Shown: one piece after another, positions 34,397 to 42,393 of the stretch | Position numbering within the stretch: position 1 is the first letter of the stretch | Layout of the letters: each line of letters begins with the position of its first letter | Assembly: GCF_024170005.1 (NCBI RefSeq) | Contig: NZ_JALJXJ010000003.1 | Coordinates: 310,001 to 374,000, forward strand | DNA length: 64,000 nucleotides | Source of the DNA: Azospirillum lipoferum | GTDB taxonomy: Bacteria > Pseudomonadota > Alphaproteobacteria > Azospirillales > Azospirillaceae | Direction of reading: 5' to 3' | The notes under the pieces: model-generated | The model's database searches: none | The model's input: the letters and a program-made list of their open reading frames with translations, nothing else | Told to the model about the DNA's origin: nothing | Made by a program: the position numbers and the translations under genes

Positions 34397-36265
34397 TCAA
34401 TGGTTCAGGCGGAAATGGTGGGCGATCAGCTCCTTGAAGCTCTTCACCAGGGCCAGACAATCCTTGAACTGGTCGCGGTCGAGCTTCCCCAGCCGGTCCG
34501 GGTGGACGAGGTTGTCGATCGCCAGTTCCGCCCCCTCATCGTCAGGCAGGTCGACGCGCGCCTTCAGGCGGATGGTCGACAGGATGGTGAAGGCTTCCAC
34601 CAGATCGGCGGCCATCTTGCGGTCCAGCGCTCCCAGTTCGGCCAGCACCTGGATGCGCTCCACCGTGTTGGTCTCCGCCCGATGCTTCTCCAGCGCCAGC
34701 GCCCGCACGCCATGGACGATGGGGAAGATGCCGGCCTTCTTGATGTCCACCGGCTCCGCCCGGCGCCGCTCGAACAGGGCGGCGAACAGGCCGCTCGGCG
34801 TGTCGAAGGACAGGGCCGGACGGGCGAACTGGGTGAAGAACATCTGGTTGTCCTGCAAGCGGCCCAGCAGATAGTCCTTCGCTTCGGCCAGCAGCGTGGT
34901 GTCGCCGGCCACCGGGGCGGCGTCGTAGAAGATGGCGAGGTTCATCTGCGCCGCCTCGTCCGGGCGGTGGACCCAGTTGAACAGCGCATCCTTGTAGCCG
35001 GCGAGCGGCCGGGTCCAGTCCGGGTTCGACACCATGATGTTGCCGGGACAGGGCGGATAGCCGAACTCCACCAGATGGCGGGTGAAGTCGGCAGCGATCC
35101 TCCGCAGATCGGGGCAGTCGAAGCCGTCGCGCAGGATCAGGCCGTTGTCCTGGTCGGTCTTCAGCAGCTGTTCGCCGCGCCCCTCGCTGCCCATCACGAT
35201 CAGGCAGCTGTTCGCCAGCAGCTCCGGCGGGGCCAGCAGTTCGAACAGTTTGCGGAAGATGCGGCGGTTCAGCTCCGTCACCAGATCGGCAATGAAGGCG
35301 ACCTTGACCCCGGTTGCGTGCAGGGTGCGGATCAGCTCGACGATGGACCGGCTGGCCCGGCGCAGGTCGGCGGGGTCGGTGGCATGCTCCACCTGCAAGC
35401 CGATGACCTGGGAATGGTTGGACAGCACCGCCAGCAGGTCGCTTTGCCCCAACAGCCCGACGATGGCGCCGTTTTCCGTCACCACCACCCGGCGCACCGC
35501 ATGCTTGGTCATCAGCACCAGCGCGTTGAACAGCAGGTCGTCGCGGTCCAGCGTCAGCAGGCCGTAGCGGGCGAGCGGCCCCACCGGCTCGCTCACCGGC
35601 CGGCCGTCCAGCACCACCAGATCGCGCAGGTCGGTGCCGGTCAGGATGCCCACCGCCTCTCCCGTGGCCCCATCCGCCCCGCGCACCAGCACGCTGCTGG
35701 CGCGGTTCTGCCGCATCGCCTCCGCCGCGTCGCGCAGGCTGGCAGTGGCTTCCACGAACAGCGGCGGGTGCAGATAGGCCTGCCGGATGCGCGCCATGGT
35801 CAGCGCCGCCATCTCGCGGTTGGAGCGCAGGGCCGCCAGATCGCGCATGCGCTGGGCGAAGTCACCGAGGATGGCGGCACCAAACTCCGGATTCTCCGCC
35901 GCCAGCGCTTCGAGCGCGGCGCGCGGGATCAGATGGCAGGCGCAGTCCTCCGCCGCGACGAAGCGGCGGGCGGTACTGCCGCCCGCGCCAGCGCCCGCGG
36001 CACCATACAGCGCCTGCAAGCCGAAACGGTCGCCGGCCCCGTGTACCGCCGCCACCTCGCCGCCGCGGCGTTCCTGCACGGTGCCGCGCAGCACGACGAA
36101 CATCGCGTCGGTCGGCTCCTCCCGCGACAGCAGGACGGCATCGCGCGGGTAGAGCGCGATGTCCAGCGCCCCGGCCAGTGCCGCCCGCTGGCCGTCGGTC
36201 AGCAGGTCGAAGGGAGGCTGGCCGAAATCGAAGTCCGGGGAGGCGGTCGGCATCGCGTGCTGCAC
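34397..36265 (-). CDS. CNB-CBS-DUF294 nucleotidyltransferase-like signalling protein
   Basis: 622 aa from GTG 36265 (GGAG seven bases upstream); ATG 36253 is an alternative. In order: a cyclic nucleotide-binding-like domain (DAVLLSREEPTDAMFVVLRG), two CBS domains (about 165-290; ILTGTDLRDLVVLDG, GLLGQSDLLAVLS), a DUF294 nucleotidyltransferase-like domain (LIVMGSEGRGEQLLKTDQDNGLIL, with the GS and DxD pattern), and a C-terminal DUF294-associated helical domain. Relatives resemble GlnD-type nucleotidyltransferases and are thought to sense nucleotides, but no substrate is proven. It forms an operon with the degenerate exonuclease gene downstream. Confidence 0.88.
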   Translation of the reverse strand: MQHAMPTASPDFDFGQPPFDLLTDGQRAALAGALDIALYPRDAVLLSREEPTDAMFVVLRGTVQERRGGEVAAVHGAGDRFGLQALYGAAGAGAGGSTARRFVAAEDCACHLIPRAALEALAAENPEFGAAILGDFAQRMRDLAALRSNREMAALTMARIRQAYLHPPLFVEATASLRDAAEAMRQNRASSVLVRGADGATGEAVGILTGTDLRDLVVLDGRPVSEPVGPLARYGLLTLDRDDLLFNALVLMTKHAVRRVVVTENGAIVGLLGQSDLLAVLSNHSQVIGLQVEHATDPADLRRASRSIVELIRTLHATGVKVAFIADLVTELNRRIFRKLFELLAPPELLANSCLIVMGSEGRGEQLLKTDQDNGLILRDGFDCPDLRRIAADFTRHLVEFGYPPCPGNIMVSNPDWTRPLAGYKDALFNWVHRPDEAAQMNLAIFYDAAPVAGDTTLLAEAKDYLLGRLQDNQMFFTQFARPALSFDTPSGLFAALFERRRAEPVDIKKAGIFPIVHGVRALALEKHRAETNTVERIQVLAELGALDRKMAADLVEAFTILSTIRLKARVDLPDDEGAELAIDNLVHPDRLGKLDRDQFKDCLALVKSFKELIAHHFRLNH

Positions 36266-36314
36266 GGGCAGGCTCCGTCACGGGAGGGCGGGGCATCAGG
36301 AAGGACAGGCATAA

Positions 36315-36349
36315 AAAAGCGCCTCCGGATCGGATCCGGAGGCGCTTTT
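36315..36349. terminator. Strong intrinsic terminator after actP
   Basis: A perfect 16-bp stem (AAAAGCGCCTCCGGAT with its complement) with a 3-base loop and T-runs on both sides. It lies downstream of actP on the minus strand and insulates the CNB/DUF294 gene. Confidence 0.9.
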
Positions 36350-36519
36350 CAGGATACACCCGCCAGGCCTGACGCCGGAAGCGGGTGCGACATTTGGCGG
36401 CGTGGTTCGGTCACCGCACGGGCTTGAGCTGTCCCCGAAGGGGGAAGGGAGGCGGTGCGAGATGCGATCCCTTCCGTTCTTCTTCTTGCCCCGCCCGTTT
36501 GCCTCGTTCGGCAGACCGC

Positions 36520-38241
36520 TTAGTGGGCAGAGGCACCCTCGGCGCCCAGGCCGGTCTGCGACCGGATGTACTGGGCTTCGAAGTCCTTGCGCTCCTTCTG
36601 GGCCTGCGCGCTGTTGTCGGTGATCGAGAAGAACCAGATGCCGACGAAGGACAGGGTGATCGAGAAGAGGCCTGGATTGTCGTACGGGAAGATGGCGGCC
36701 GGGTTGCCCAGCACGGCCTTCCACACGGTCGGGCCCAGGACCAGCAGGACGATCGCCGAGATCAGGCCCAGGCCACCGCCCAGAACCGCACCACGGGTGG
36801 TCATCTTGCCCCAGAACATCGACATCAGCAGGATCGGGAAGTTGGCCGAGGCGGCGATGACGAAGGCCAGACCGACCATGAAGGCGACGTTCTGGTTCTC
36901 GAAGGCGATGCCCAGCACGATCGACAGGATGCCGATGACGACGGTGGTGATCTTCGACACGCGGATTTCGTCGGCCTCGTTGGCGCGGCCCTTGGCGAAG
37001 ACCGAGGCGTAGAGATCATGGGAGACCGCCGAGGCGCCGGCCAGCGTCAGACCGGCGACCACCGCCAGGATGGTGGCGAAGGCGACCGCCGAGATGAAGC
37101 CGTAGAACAGGTCCCCGCCGACCGCATGGGCGGTGTGGATGGCCGCCATGTTGGTGCCGCCGATGACGTTGGCGATCACCGCCTTGGCGCCGGCCGCCGG
37201 GGCCGCCGTCAGGAACGGATAGGCGCCGGTGGCGTCGGGAGCCAGGATCATCAGGATGGCGCCGAAGCCGATGATGAAGGTCAGGATGTAGAAGTAGCCG
37301 ATGAAGCCGGTGGCGTAGAAGACCGACTTGCGGGCTTCCTTGGCGTCGGCGACGGTGAAGAAGCGCATCAGGATGTGCGGCAGGCCGGCGGTGCCGAACA
37401 TCAGCGCCATGCCGAGCGAGATCGCCGAGATCGGATCGGTGACCAGGGCACCCGGCGACATGATCGCCAGGCCCTTCGGATGCGCCTCGACGGCGGCCTT
37501 GAACATCGCCTCGGGGCTGAAGCCGAACTTCGCCAGGATCATGAAGGCCATGAAGGAGGCGCCGGACAGCAGCATCACCGCCTTGATGATCTGCACCCAG
37601 GTGGTCGCCAGCATGCCGCCGAAGGTCACGTAACCGATCATCAGCACGCCGACGATGATGACGGCGACCATGTAGTCGAGCCCGAACAGCAGCTGGATCA
37701 GCTTGCCGGCGCCGACCATCTGGGCGATCAGGTAGAAGGTGACGGTCGCCAGCGAGCCGCAAGCCGACAGCGAACGGATCGGCGTCTGCTGGAAGCGGTA
37801 GGAAGCGACGTCGGCGAAGGTGTACTTGCCGAGGTTGCGCAGCCGCTCGGCCACCAGGAACAGCACGATCGGCCAGCCGACCAGCCAGCCCACCGAATAG
37901 ATCAGGCCGTCGAAGCCCGAGGCGTACACCAGGCCGGCGATGCCCAGGAAGGACGCGGCCGACATGTAGTCGCCGGCGATGGCGAGGCCGTTCTGGAAGC
38001 CGGTGATGCCGCCGCCGGCGGCGTAGAAGTCCTTGGCCGACTTGGTGCGGCGCGCCGCCCAGTAGGTGATGCCCAGCGTGAACAGCACAAAGGCCATGAA
38101 CATCAGGATGGCCGACCAGTTGGTCGCCTGCTTCTGCACGGCGCCGCCGATGGCGTCGGCCAGGACCGTGGTCGGAACCAGCGCGCCGGCGGCTGCCGCC
38201 GCAGCGGCGACCGGAGCGGCAAAACGGGTGGTGGCGCGCAT
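36520..38241 (-). CDS. actP: Cation/acetate symporter ActP
   Basis: 573 aa from ATG 38241, which overlaps the stop of the DUF485 gene (TGATG); a GTG one codon earlier is possible. It is a sodium:solute symporter with a cleavable-looking N terminus and 13 or so membrane helices: [45 protein letters not shown] (core unwound-helix region), and [18 protein letters not shown]. ActP imports acetate and other short carboxylates with Na+ or H+. The DUF485-actP pair is a classic acetate uptake unit, usually with acs elsewhere. A strong terminator follows. Confidence 0.94.
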   Translation of the reverse strand: MRATTRFAAPVAAAAAAAGALVPTTVLADAIGGAVQKQATNWSAILMFMAFVLFTLGITYWAARRTKSAKDFYAAGGGITGFQNGLAIAGDYMSAASFLGIAGLVYASGFDGLIYSVGWLVGWPIVLFLVAERLRNLGKYTFADVASYRFQQTPIRSLSACGSLATVTFYLIAQMVGAGKLIQLLFGLDYMVAVIIVGVLMIGYVTFGGMLATTWVQIIKAVMLLSGASFMAFMILAKFGFSPEAMFKAAVEAHPKGLAIMSPGALVTDPISAISLGMALMFGTAGLPHILMRFFTVADAKEARKSVFYATGFIGYFYILTFIIGFGAILMILAPDATGAYPFLTAAPAAGAKAVIANVIGGTNMAAIHTAHAVGGDLFYGFISAVAFATILAVVAGLTLAGASAVSHDLYASVFAKGRANEADEIRVSKITTVVIGILSIVLGIAFENQNVAFMVGLAFVIAASANFPILLMSMFWGKMTTRGAVLGGGLGLISAIVLLVLGPTVWKAVLGNPAAIFPYDNPGLFSITLSFVGIWFFSITDNSAQAQKERKDFEAQYIRSQTGLGAEGASAH

Positions 38242-38543
38242 CACTTCGACTCCTCCAGGATCTGGCGGTTCAGCTCGTCGAACTCGCCATTGGCCCGATG
38301 CACGTAAATGCCGGTCAGGATGAAGGCGGACACGATGGTGAAGACGCCGACGGGAATGCCCCAGGTCGTGACGCCGGAGCCGATCGGCGTACCCAGGAAC
38401 GACTTCCCGAACGCCACCAGCAGGATGAAACCGAAATAAATAACCAGCATGGCAATCGACAAAGTCCAGGCGAAGGCGGACCGCTTCGCCACCAGTTCCT
38501 GGAACTTTGGATTGTTCACAATCCTTTGTGCGCTTTGACTCAT
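38241..38543 (-). CDS. DUF485 membrane protein (YjcH-like)
   Basis: 100 aa from ATG 38543, GAGGGG upstream. The DUF485 pattern [26 protein letters not shown] opens the first of two membrane helices, and [29 protein letters not shown] closes the second. It is encoded in translational overlap with actP and is assumed to form part of, or help assemble, the transporter. Confidence 0.92.
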   Translation of the reverse strand: MSQSAQRIVNNPKFQELVAKRSAFAWTLSIAMLVIYFGFILLVAFGKSFLGTPIGSGVTTWGIPVGVFTIVSAFILTGIYVHRANGEFDELNRQILEESK

Positions 38544-38700
38544 GTGCGTCCCCTCATCGAGTGCCGGCAACCTTCGGCGATCCATCAAGACAAGATCTTC
38601 TGGCAAGACAGGGTCTTCTGGACCAGCGGGCATGTGCCGTCCGGGCGGTCGCGTCCGGGTTTCTCCCCGTAATTCGTACGCCCTTGACCTGCCCAATTGT

Positions 38701-38714
38701 TTGATACAGATCAT
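38701..38714. promoter_or_regulatory. FNR/FixK-type box
   Basis: TTGAT-ACAG-ATCAT, one mismatch from the TTGAT-N4-ATCAA consensus. It is about 160 bases upstream of the DUF485-actP start, suggesting oxygen or redox control of acetate uptake. Confidence 0.4.
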
Positions 38715-38812
38715 TGTTGGGCGCACCCCCTACCTTGGTCGATGGGGCGGACGCCGGCAGGGTGGAAGGTCCCTGAAAAGCAAGCCTGGGCAAGGCCGTA
38801 GCGGCATACGAC

Positions 38813-38843
38813 AAAGGCGCCCCCGTTGCCGGGCGCGCCCTTT
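38813..38843 (-). terminator. Probable terminator of DUF1178 gene
   Basis: On the minus strand AAAGGGCGCGCCCGG pairs with CCGGGGGCGCCTTT-like bases, with two single-base bulges and a T-run. It is the first hairpin after the DUF1178 gene. Confidence 0.45.
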
Positions 38844-38927
38844 CAAACAGTCAGCTTTTCAAATGGTTTCGCTGGGAATCAGTGGCGGGACGGCATGGTG
38901 GCACCGCCCTGCCGCATCGGCCGCCCT

Positions 38928-39515
38928 TCAGGAGTCGGTGCGGGGAATCCAGGGGATGCGGTGAAATGTCACACCTTCCTCGTGGAGTTCGGCGACTTCC
39001 TCGTCCGACGCCTCGCCATAGATGCCGCGCGGATCGGTTTCCCCGTAATGGATGCGCCGCGCCTCCTCGGCGAAATTGTCGCCGACATAGTCGCAGTTCT
39101 TCTCCACGCTGCGCCGCACCTCGGTCAACTGCCGCATCACCTCCGCCACCGCCTCGCGCTGGGCGTCGTTCAGGCTGGGCGGCAGGGCGGCGACGACATC
39201 GGCGGCGTTCGGCAGGGGAACGGGTGCCGGGATCGGTACCGGAAGGGCGGCCGGCACGGCGTTGGCAGAGGCAGCCGGCGGCACCACCGGCGGGGCATTC
39301 GCCGCCACGGCCTCGGCCTGTTCGCGGGCGCGGTCGGCGGCCCTGGCAACGCCCTTGGCGATGCGCGGGGCCATCGGCGCCTTGCCGACCACGGTATCGC
39401 CGCAGATCGGGCAGGCGATCTGGTGCGCCGCCGCCTGTTCGTCATAGGCGGCGCCGTTGCGGAACCACGCCTCGAACTGGTGGTCGGCCGAGCATCTCAA
39501 CGCGAAGAGGATCAT
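38928..39515 (-). CDS. DUF1178 family protein
   Basis: 195 aa. The family signature is complete: MILFALRCSADHQFEAWFRN, AAAHQIACPICGDTVVGKAPMAPRIAK and a C-terminal DYVGDNFAEEARRIHYGETDPRGIYGEAS...EEGVTFHRIPW. The cysteines (C8, CPIC) may form a zinc ribbon. A Pro/Ala-rich linker (about 75-105) separates the two conserved ends, as usual. It is alphaproteobacterial and of unknown function, often near the carbon-nitrogen hydrolase and grxC genes, which here lie 5 kb away. Confidence 0.9.
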   Translation of the reverse strand: MILFALRCSADHQFEAWFRNGAAYDEQAAAHQIACPICGDTVVGKAPMAPRIAKGVARAADRAREQAEAVAANAPPVVPPAASANAVPAALPVPIPAPVPLPNAADVVAALPPSLNDAQREAVAEVMRQLTEVRRSVEKNCDYVGDNFAEEARRIHYGETDPRGIYGEASDEEVAELHEEGVTFHRIPWIPRTDS

Positions 39516-39717
39516 ATCCCCACAAGCCCCAAACTAACCCGCAGCAGGAACGATGCGCCCCGGCCCACCGGACCGGGTTGCGGCACGACTCGGGAATCGC
39601 CCTAATTCAGCACGGCCGGGCCGCGCCGTCAAACGCCGGGCGGGTCTGTTGCGCTTACTCCCTGTGATATCGTTCCGGCGGCCACAGAAGAAAAGTCTGA
39701 ATAAGGGAAATCCGACC

Positions 39718-40278
39718 ATGCCCACGCCCCATCCGCTCTCGCCGCCCTCCCCCTGGGTCGAGCGATTCGCCCCGCTGGTGCGCGCAGGCGGCTCGGTGCT
39801 CGACCTTGCCTGCGGCGGCGGCCGGCATCTGCGGCTGTTCCGTCGGCACGGCCACCCGGTGGTAGGGCTGGACCGCGACCTCGGCGGCGTCGCCGACCTG
39901 GAGGGTGTTGCCGGCGTCATGCTGGTCGAAGCGGATCTGGAAAGCGGCGACTCGGGGCAGTCCCCCACCCCCCTGCCGGTTGACGGCCGTTTCGCCGGGA
40001 TCGTCGTCACCAACTACCTGCACCGTCCGCTCTTCCCCGCCATCCTGGCGGCGCTGGAGCCCGGTGGCTTGCTGATCTACGAGACCTTCGCCGACGGCAA
40101 CGCCCGCTTCGGCCGCCCGTCCTCCCCCGACTTCCTGCTGCGCCCGGGCGAGTTGTTGGAGACGGTGCGCGGCAGGCTTCAGGTGGTGGCCTTCGAACAG
40201 GGCGAGCTGTCGGTGCCCAAGCCTGCGGTGGTCCAGCGCATCTGCGCCGTCGCCGGAACCGATCCGCTGCCGATCTGA
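39718..40278 (+). CDS. Class I SAM-dependent methyltransferase (TehB-like)
   Basis: 186 aa from the ATG at 39718. Motif I is GSVLDLACGGGRHLRLF, then VVGLDRDLGG, FAGIVVTNYLHRPLFPAIL (the 'vNYLhR.L.p.L' block) and EPGGLLIYETFADGN. This pattern is common in small stand-alone methyltransferases annotated as tellurite-resistance TehB-like; the substrate is unknown. It converges on the RNA methyltransferase gene with seven bases between them. Confidence 0.85.
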   Translation: MPTPHPLSPPSPWVERFAPLVRAGGSVLDLACGGGRHLRLFRRHGHPVVGLDRDLGGVADLEGVAGVMLVEADLESGDSGQSPTPLPVDGRFAGIVVTNYLHRPLFPAILAALEPGGLLIYETFADGNARFGRPSSPDFLLRPGELLETVRGRLQVVAFEQGELSVPKPAVVQRICAVAGTDPLPI

Positions 40279-40285
40279 CGCATCC

Positions 40286-40870
40286 TTACTCCTCGCTGTC
40301 GTCGGGGACCGGCTTCTGCTCCCCGCGGATGCGGCGGCGGCGGTCCTCCTTGCGCATGATCTGCTTGCCATGCTTGTGCTGCGCCGGTCCCTCCAGCGGG
40401 CCGCCGGGACGGACCGGTCGCTCGGCGAAGCGGCCGAGCGAGATCATCCGGTCGTACATCACCAGCGCCCCGGCGACGCCGACATTGATGCAGAAGGACA
40501 TCGGGATCTTCACCACATGGTCGCAGCGCGCCAGCAGGGCGGGCGACAGGCTGTCGCGCTCCGGCCCCAGCACATAGGCGGCGCGCGACGGGTGGCGGAA
40601 GCTGGGCAGTTCCACCGCGTCGTCGGTCAGTTCCACCCCGACCAGCATGCAGTCCTTCGGCAGGGTGAAGTCGGCGACCCGCTCGTGGATGTAGAGCGGC
40701 AGATGCAGCGTGGCGCCCGAGGTGTCGACCAGCTTCGTCTCGCGCAGGTCCGGTTCCGGATCGATGGCGAAGAAGAAGGAAGCGCCGAAGGCATGGGCGG
40801 TGCGCATCAGGTTGCCGACATTGCCCGGCTTGCTGATCCGCTCCACCCCAATTCCGAAATAGCCACGCAT
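40286..40870 (-). CDS. SPOUT (TrmH-like) RNA 2'-O-methyltransferase
   Basis: 194 aa from ATG 40870; the reading extends to 40951, but the conserved fold begins at MRGYFGIGVERISKPGNVGNLMR. The deep-knot motifs are ISKPGNVGNLMRTAHAFGAS (motif 1), YVLGPERDSLS (motif 2) and IPMSFCINVGVAGALVMYDRM (motif 3), where SpoU enzymes usually have 'SLNVSVA'. It probably 2'-O-methylates a tRNA or rRNA nucleoside. The C-terminal tail is rich in Lys/Arg and may bind RNA. Confidence 0.85.
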   Translation of the reverse strand: MRGYFGIGVERISKPGNVGNLMRTAHAFGASFFFAIDPEPDLRETKLVDTSGATLHLPLYIHERVADFTLPKDCMLVGVELTDDAVELPSFRHPSRAAYVLGPERDSLSPALLARCDHVVKIPMSFCINVGVAGALVMYDRMISLGRFAERPVRPGGPLEGPAQHKHGKQIMRKEDRRRRIRGEQKPVPDDSEE

Positions 40871-40949
40871 GAAGAACCCGCTGCTCCAGGTAAGGATATG
40901 ACCGGGCGGGAGCTTGCCGCCGCCGCCCGCCCGAGGCAAGCTTGCCCGC

Positions 40950-42071
40950 ATGAGCCAAGACCATACGCAAGATCACTCCTGCTGCGGCGGGGATCATCAC
41001 CACGGCCCTTCCCACCCTCATGGCGAGAGCGCCGAGGGCCGTGCCGACCTGTCCGGCCCGGCGGAAAGTCCGATCACGGTGGAGGTGACGCGCGGCAGCC
41101 TGGTGGAGTCGGTCCACCGCGCCCGCGCCTGCATCGTCGATGCCGGCGGCCATGTGCTGGCACGCTGGGGCGACATCGACGCGCCGGTCTATCCGCGCTC
41201 CGCCATCAAGTCGCTGCAGGCGATCCCGCTGGTGGAAAGCGGCGCCCTCGACGCCTTCGGGCTGGGGGACGAGGAACTGGCACTCGCCTGCTCCTCCCAC
41301 AATGGCGAGGCTCGGCACACGGAGCTGGCGCGGTCCTGGGCCGGGCGGGTCGGGCTGCGGCTCGACGATTACGAATGCGGCGCGCAGATCCCCTATGATC
41401 CCGCCACCGCCGAGGATCTGGTCCGCCGCGGCGAGGCGCCGACCGCCTTCCACAACAACTGTTCCGGCAAGCACAGCGGCTTCCTGACCACGGCGAAGCA
41501 CAAGGGCGAGCGGCTGAAGGGCTATGTCCGCTACGACCACCCGGTCCAGCAGCGCATCCTGGGCGTGATGGAGCAGATGACCGGCCAGGACCTGTTCGGC
41601 GCGCCCTGGGGGGTCGACGGCTGCTCCATCCCCACCATCGGCATCCCGTTGGGTGCCATCGCCTATGCCATGGCCCGCATCGCCGACCCCGTCGATCTGC
41701 CCGACGCACGGGCCGAGGCCGTGGCCCGCATCGCCGCCGCCTGGGGCAAACACCCCTTCCTGATCGGCGGCACCGGAACCTTCGACACCGCGCTGATGGA
41801 GGCGGCCGGCGGCGCCGTCCTGGTCAAGGGCGGGGCCGAGGGGGTCGGCTGCGCCGTGATCCTGGACCAGGGCATCGGCATCGCGCTGAAGATCGAGGAT
41901 GGCGCCGCCCGTGCCCGCGAGGTGGCGCTGGCCGCCCTGATCCGTTCCACCCAAGCGCTGACCGACGCCCAATGGGCGCGTGTTCCGCAGCTGCTGACCG
42001 CCCCGCTGCTGAATCGCGCCGGCACACGGGTGGGCGAAGTGCGGCCGGTGGCGGGCTGGCCGGCGGCTTGA
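40950..42071 (+). CDS. L-asparaginase of the AnsA/R. etli type, with metal-binding-like N-terminal extension
   Basis: 373 aa. The body is the Rhizobium-type asparaginase family (not homologous to the E. coli AnsB fold): VEVTRGSLVESVHRARACIV, YPRSAIKSLQAIPLVESGA, ACSSHNGE, YECGAQIPYD, NNCSGKHSGFL and GVDGCSIPTIGIPL. The serine-lysine catalytic core and the cysteines that bind a metal in the R. etli enzyme are kept. It hydrolyses asparagine to aspartate and ammonia. Unusually, about 40 residues rich in His and Cys (DHTQDHSCCGGDHHHG) precede the domain. The repeat element begins at its stop codon. Confidence 0.88.
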   Translation: MSQDHTQDHSCCGGDHHHGPSHPHGESAEGRADLSGPAESPITVEVTRGSLVESVHRARACIVDAGGHVLARWGDIDAPVYPRSAIKSLQAIPLVESGALDAFGLGDEELALACSSHNGEARHTELARSWAGRVGLRLDDYECGAQIPYDPATAEDLVRRGEAPTAFHNNCSGKHSGFLTTAKHKGERLKGYVRYDHPVQQRILGVMEQMTGQDLFGAPWGVDGCSIPTIGIPLGAIAYAMARIADPVDLPDARAEAVARIAAAWGKHPFLIGGTGTFDTALMEAAGGAVLVKGGAEGVGCAVILDQGIGIALKIEDGAARAREVALAALIRSTQALTDAQWARVPQLLTAPLLNRAGTRVGEVRPVAGWPAA

Positions 42072-42129
42072 AGTGCGATCGGTTCAGACAGGATCGTCCG
42101 AAGCATGGATCGCACGGAAAATCAGAAGA
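42071..42129 (+). repeat. Dispersed palindromic 3'-end repeat, copy B
   Basis: A 59-bp element starting inside the TGA of the asparaginase gene (TGAAGTGCGATCG). It has the same orientation relative to the upstream gene as copy A at 5803-5861, with the same outer arms GTGCGAT / ATCGCAC. Confidence 0.8.
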
Positions 42130-42393
42130 CTGGAGTTCGTCAGATGCCTCAATAGGCATCTGGCAAACTCCGGATGTTCAGTCCCGGCCTCCCTTCCGCC
42201 GCCGGGTGTGGATTTCTGGAGCACGGCCACCACGCCGCCACGCCGGATTTCCGCCAAATGCCAATGTCTTGACGTCCACCCACGCCTGCCCCGCGCATCC
42301 CCCCCTTTCCAGCCGGCCGCCGGCGCGCCATCCTTGGGGGATGGGCATCCGCATCGGATGCGTGACGTGATCTCGTGAGAAGGATTCCCCGTC
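42072..42393. other. Intergenic region, asparaginase / aminopeptidase
   Basis: 322 bases without a gene. It holds repeat copy B, a long hairpin (42132-42171), and then GC-rich DNA (about 42180-42370) with no ribosome site or coding pattern that I would accept. Confidence 0.55.
42132..42171. repeat. 17-bp-arm palindrome next to repeat copy B
   Basis: Arms from 42132 (GGAGTT...CAGATGCC) and up to 42171 (GGCATCTG...AACTCC) pair over 17 bases with two mismatches and a 6-base loop (TCAATA). It may be a terminator for the asparaginase gene or part of a composite repeat. Confidence 0.75.

Larger units (their letters stand above)
38544..38927. other. Intergenic region upstream of DUF485-actP
   Basis: About 380 bases with no supported gene. 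Contents seen: the promoter side of the actP operon, an FNR-like box (38701-38714) and a hairpin (38813-38843) for the DUF1178 gene. Confidence 0.5.

Noticed and set aside
36385..38307. 640-codon plus-strand frame opposite actP
   Set aside because: Asp/Gly/His/Arg-rich antisense shadow of a membrane protein gene.
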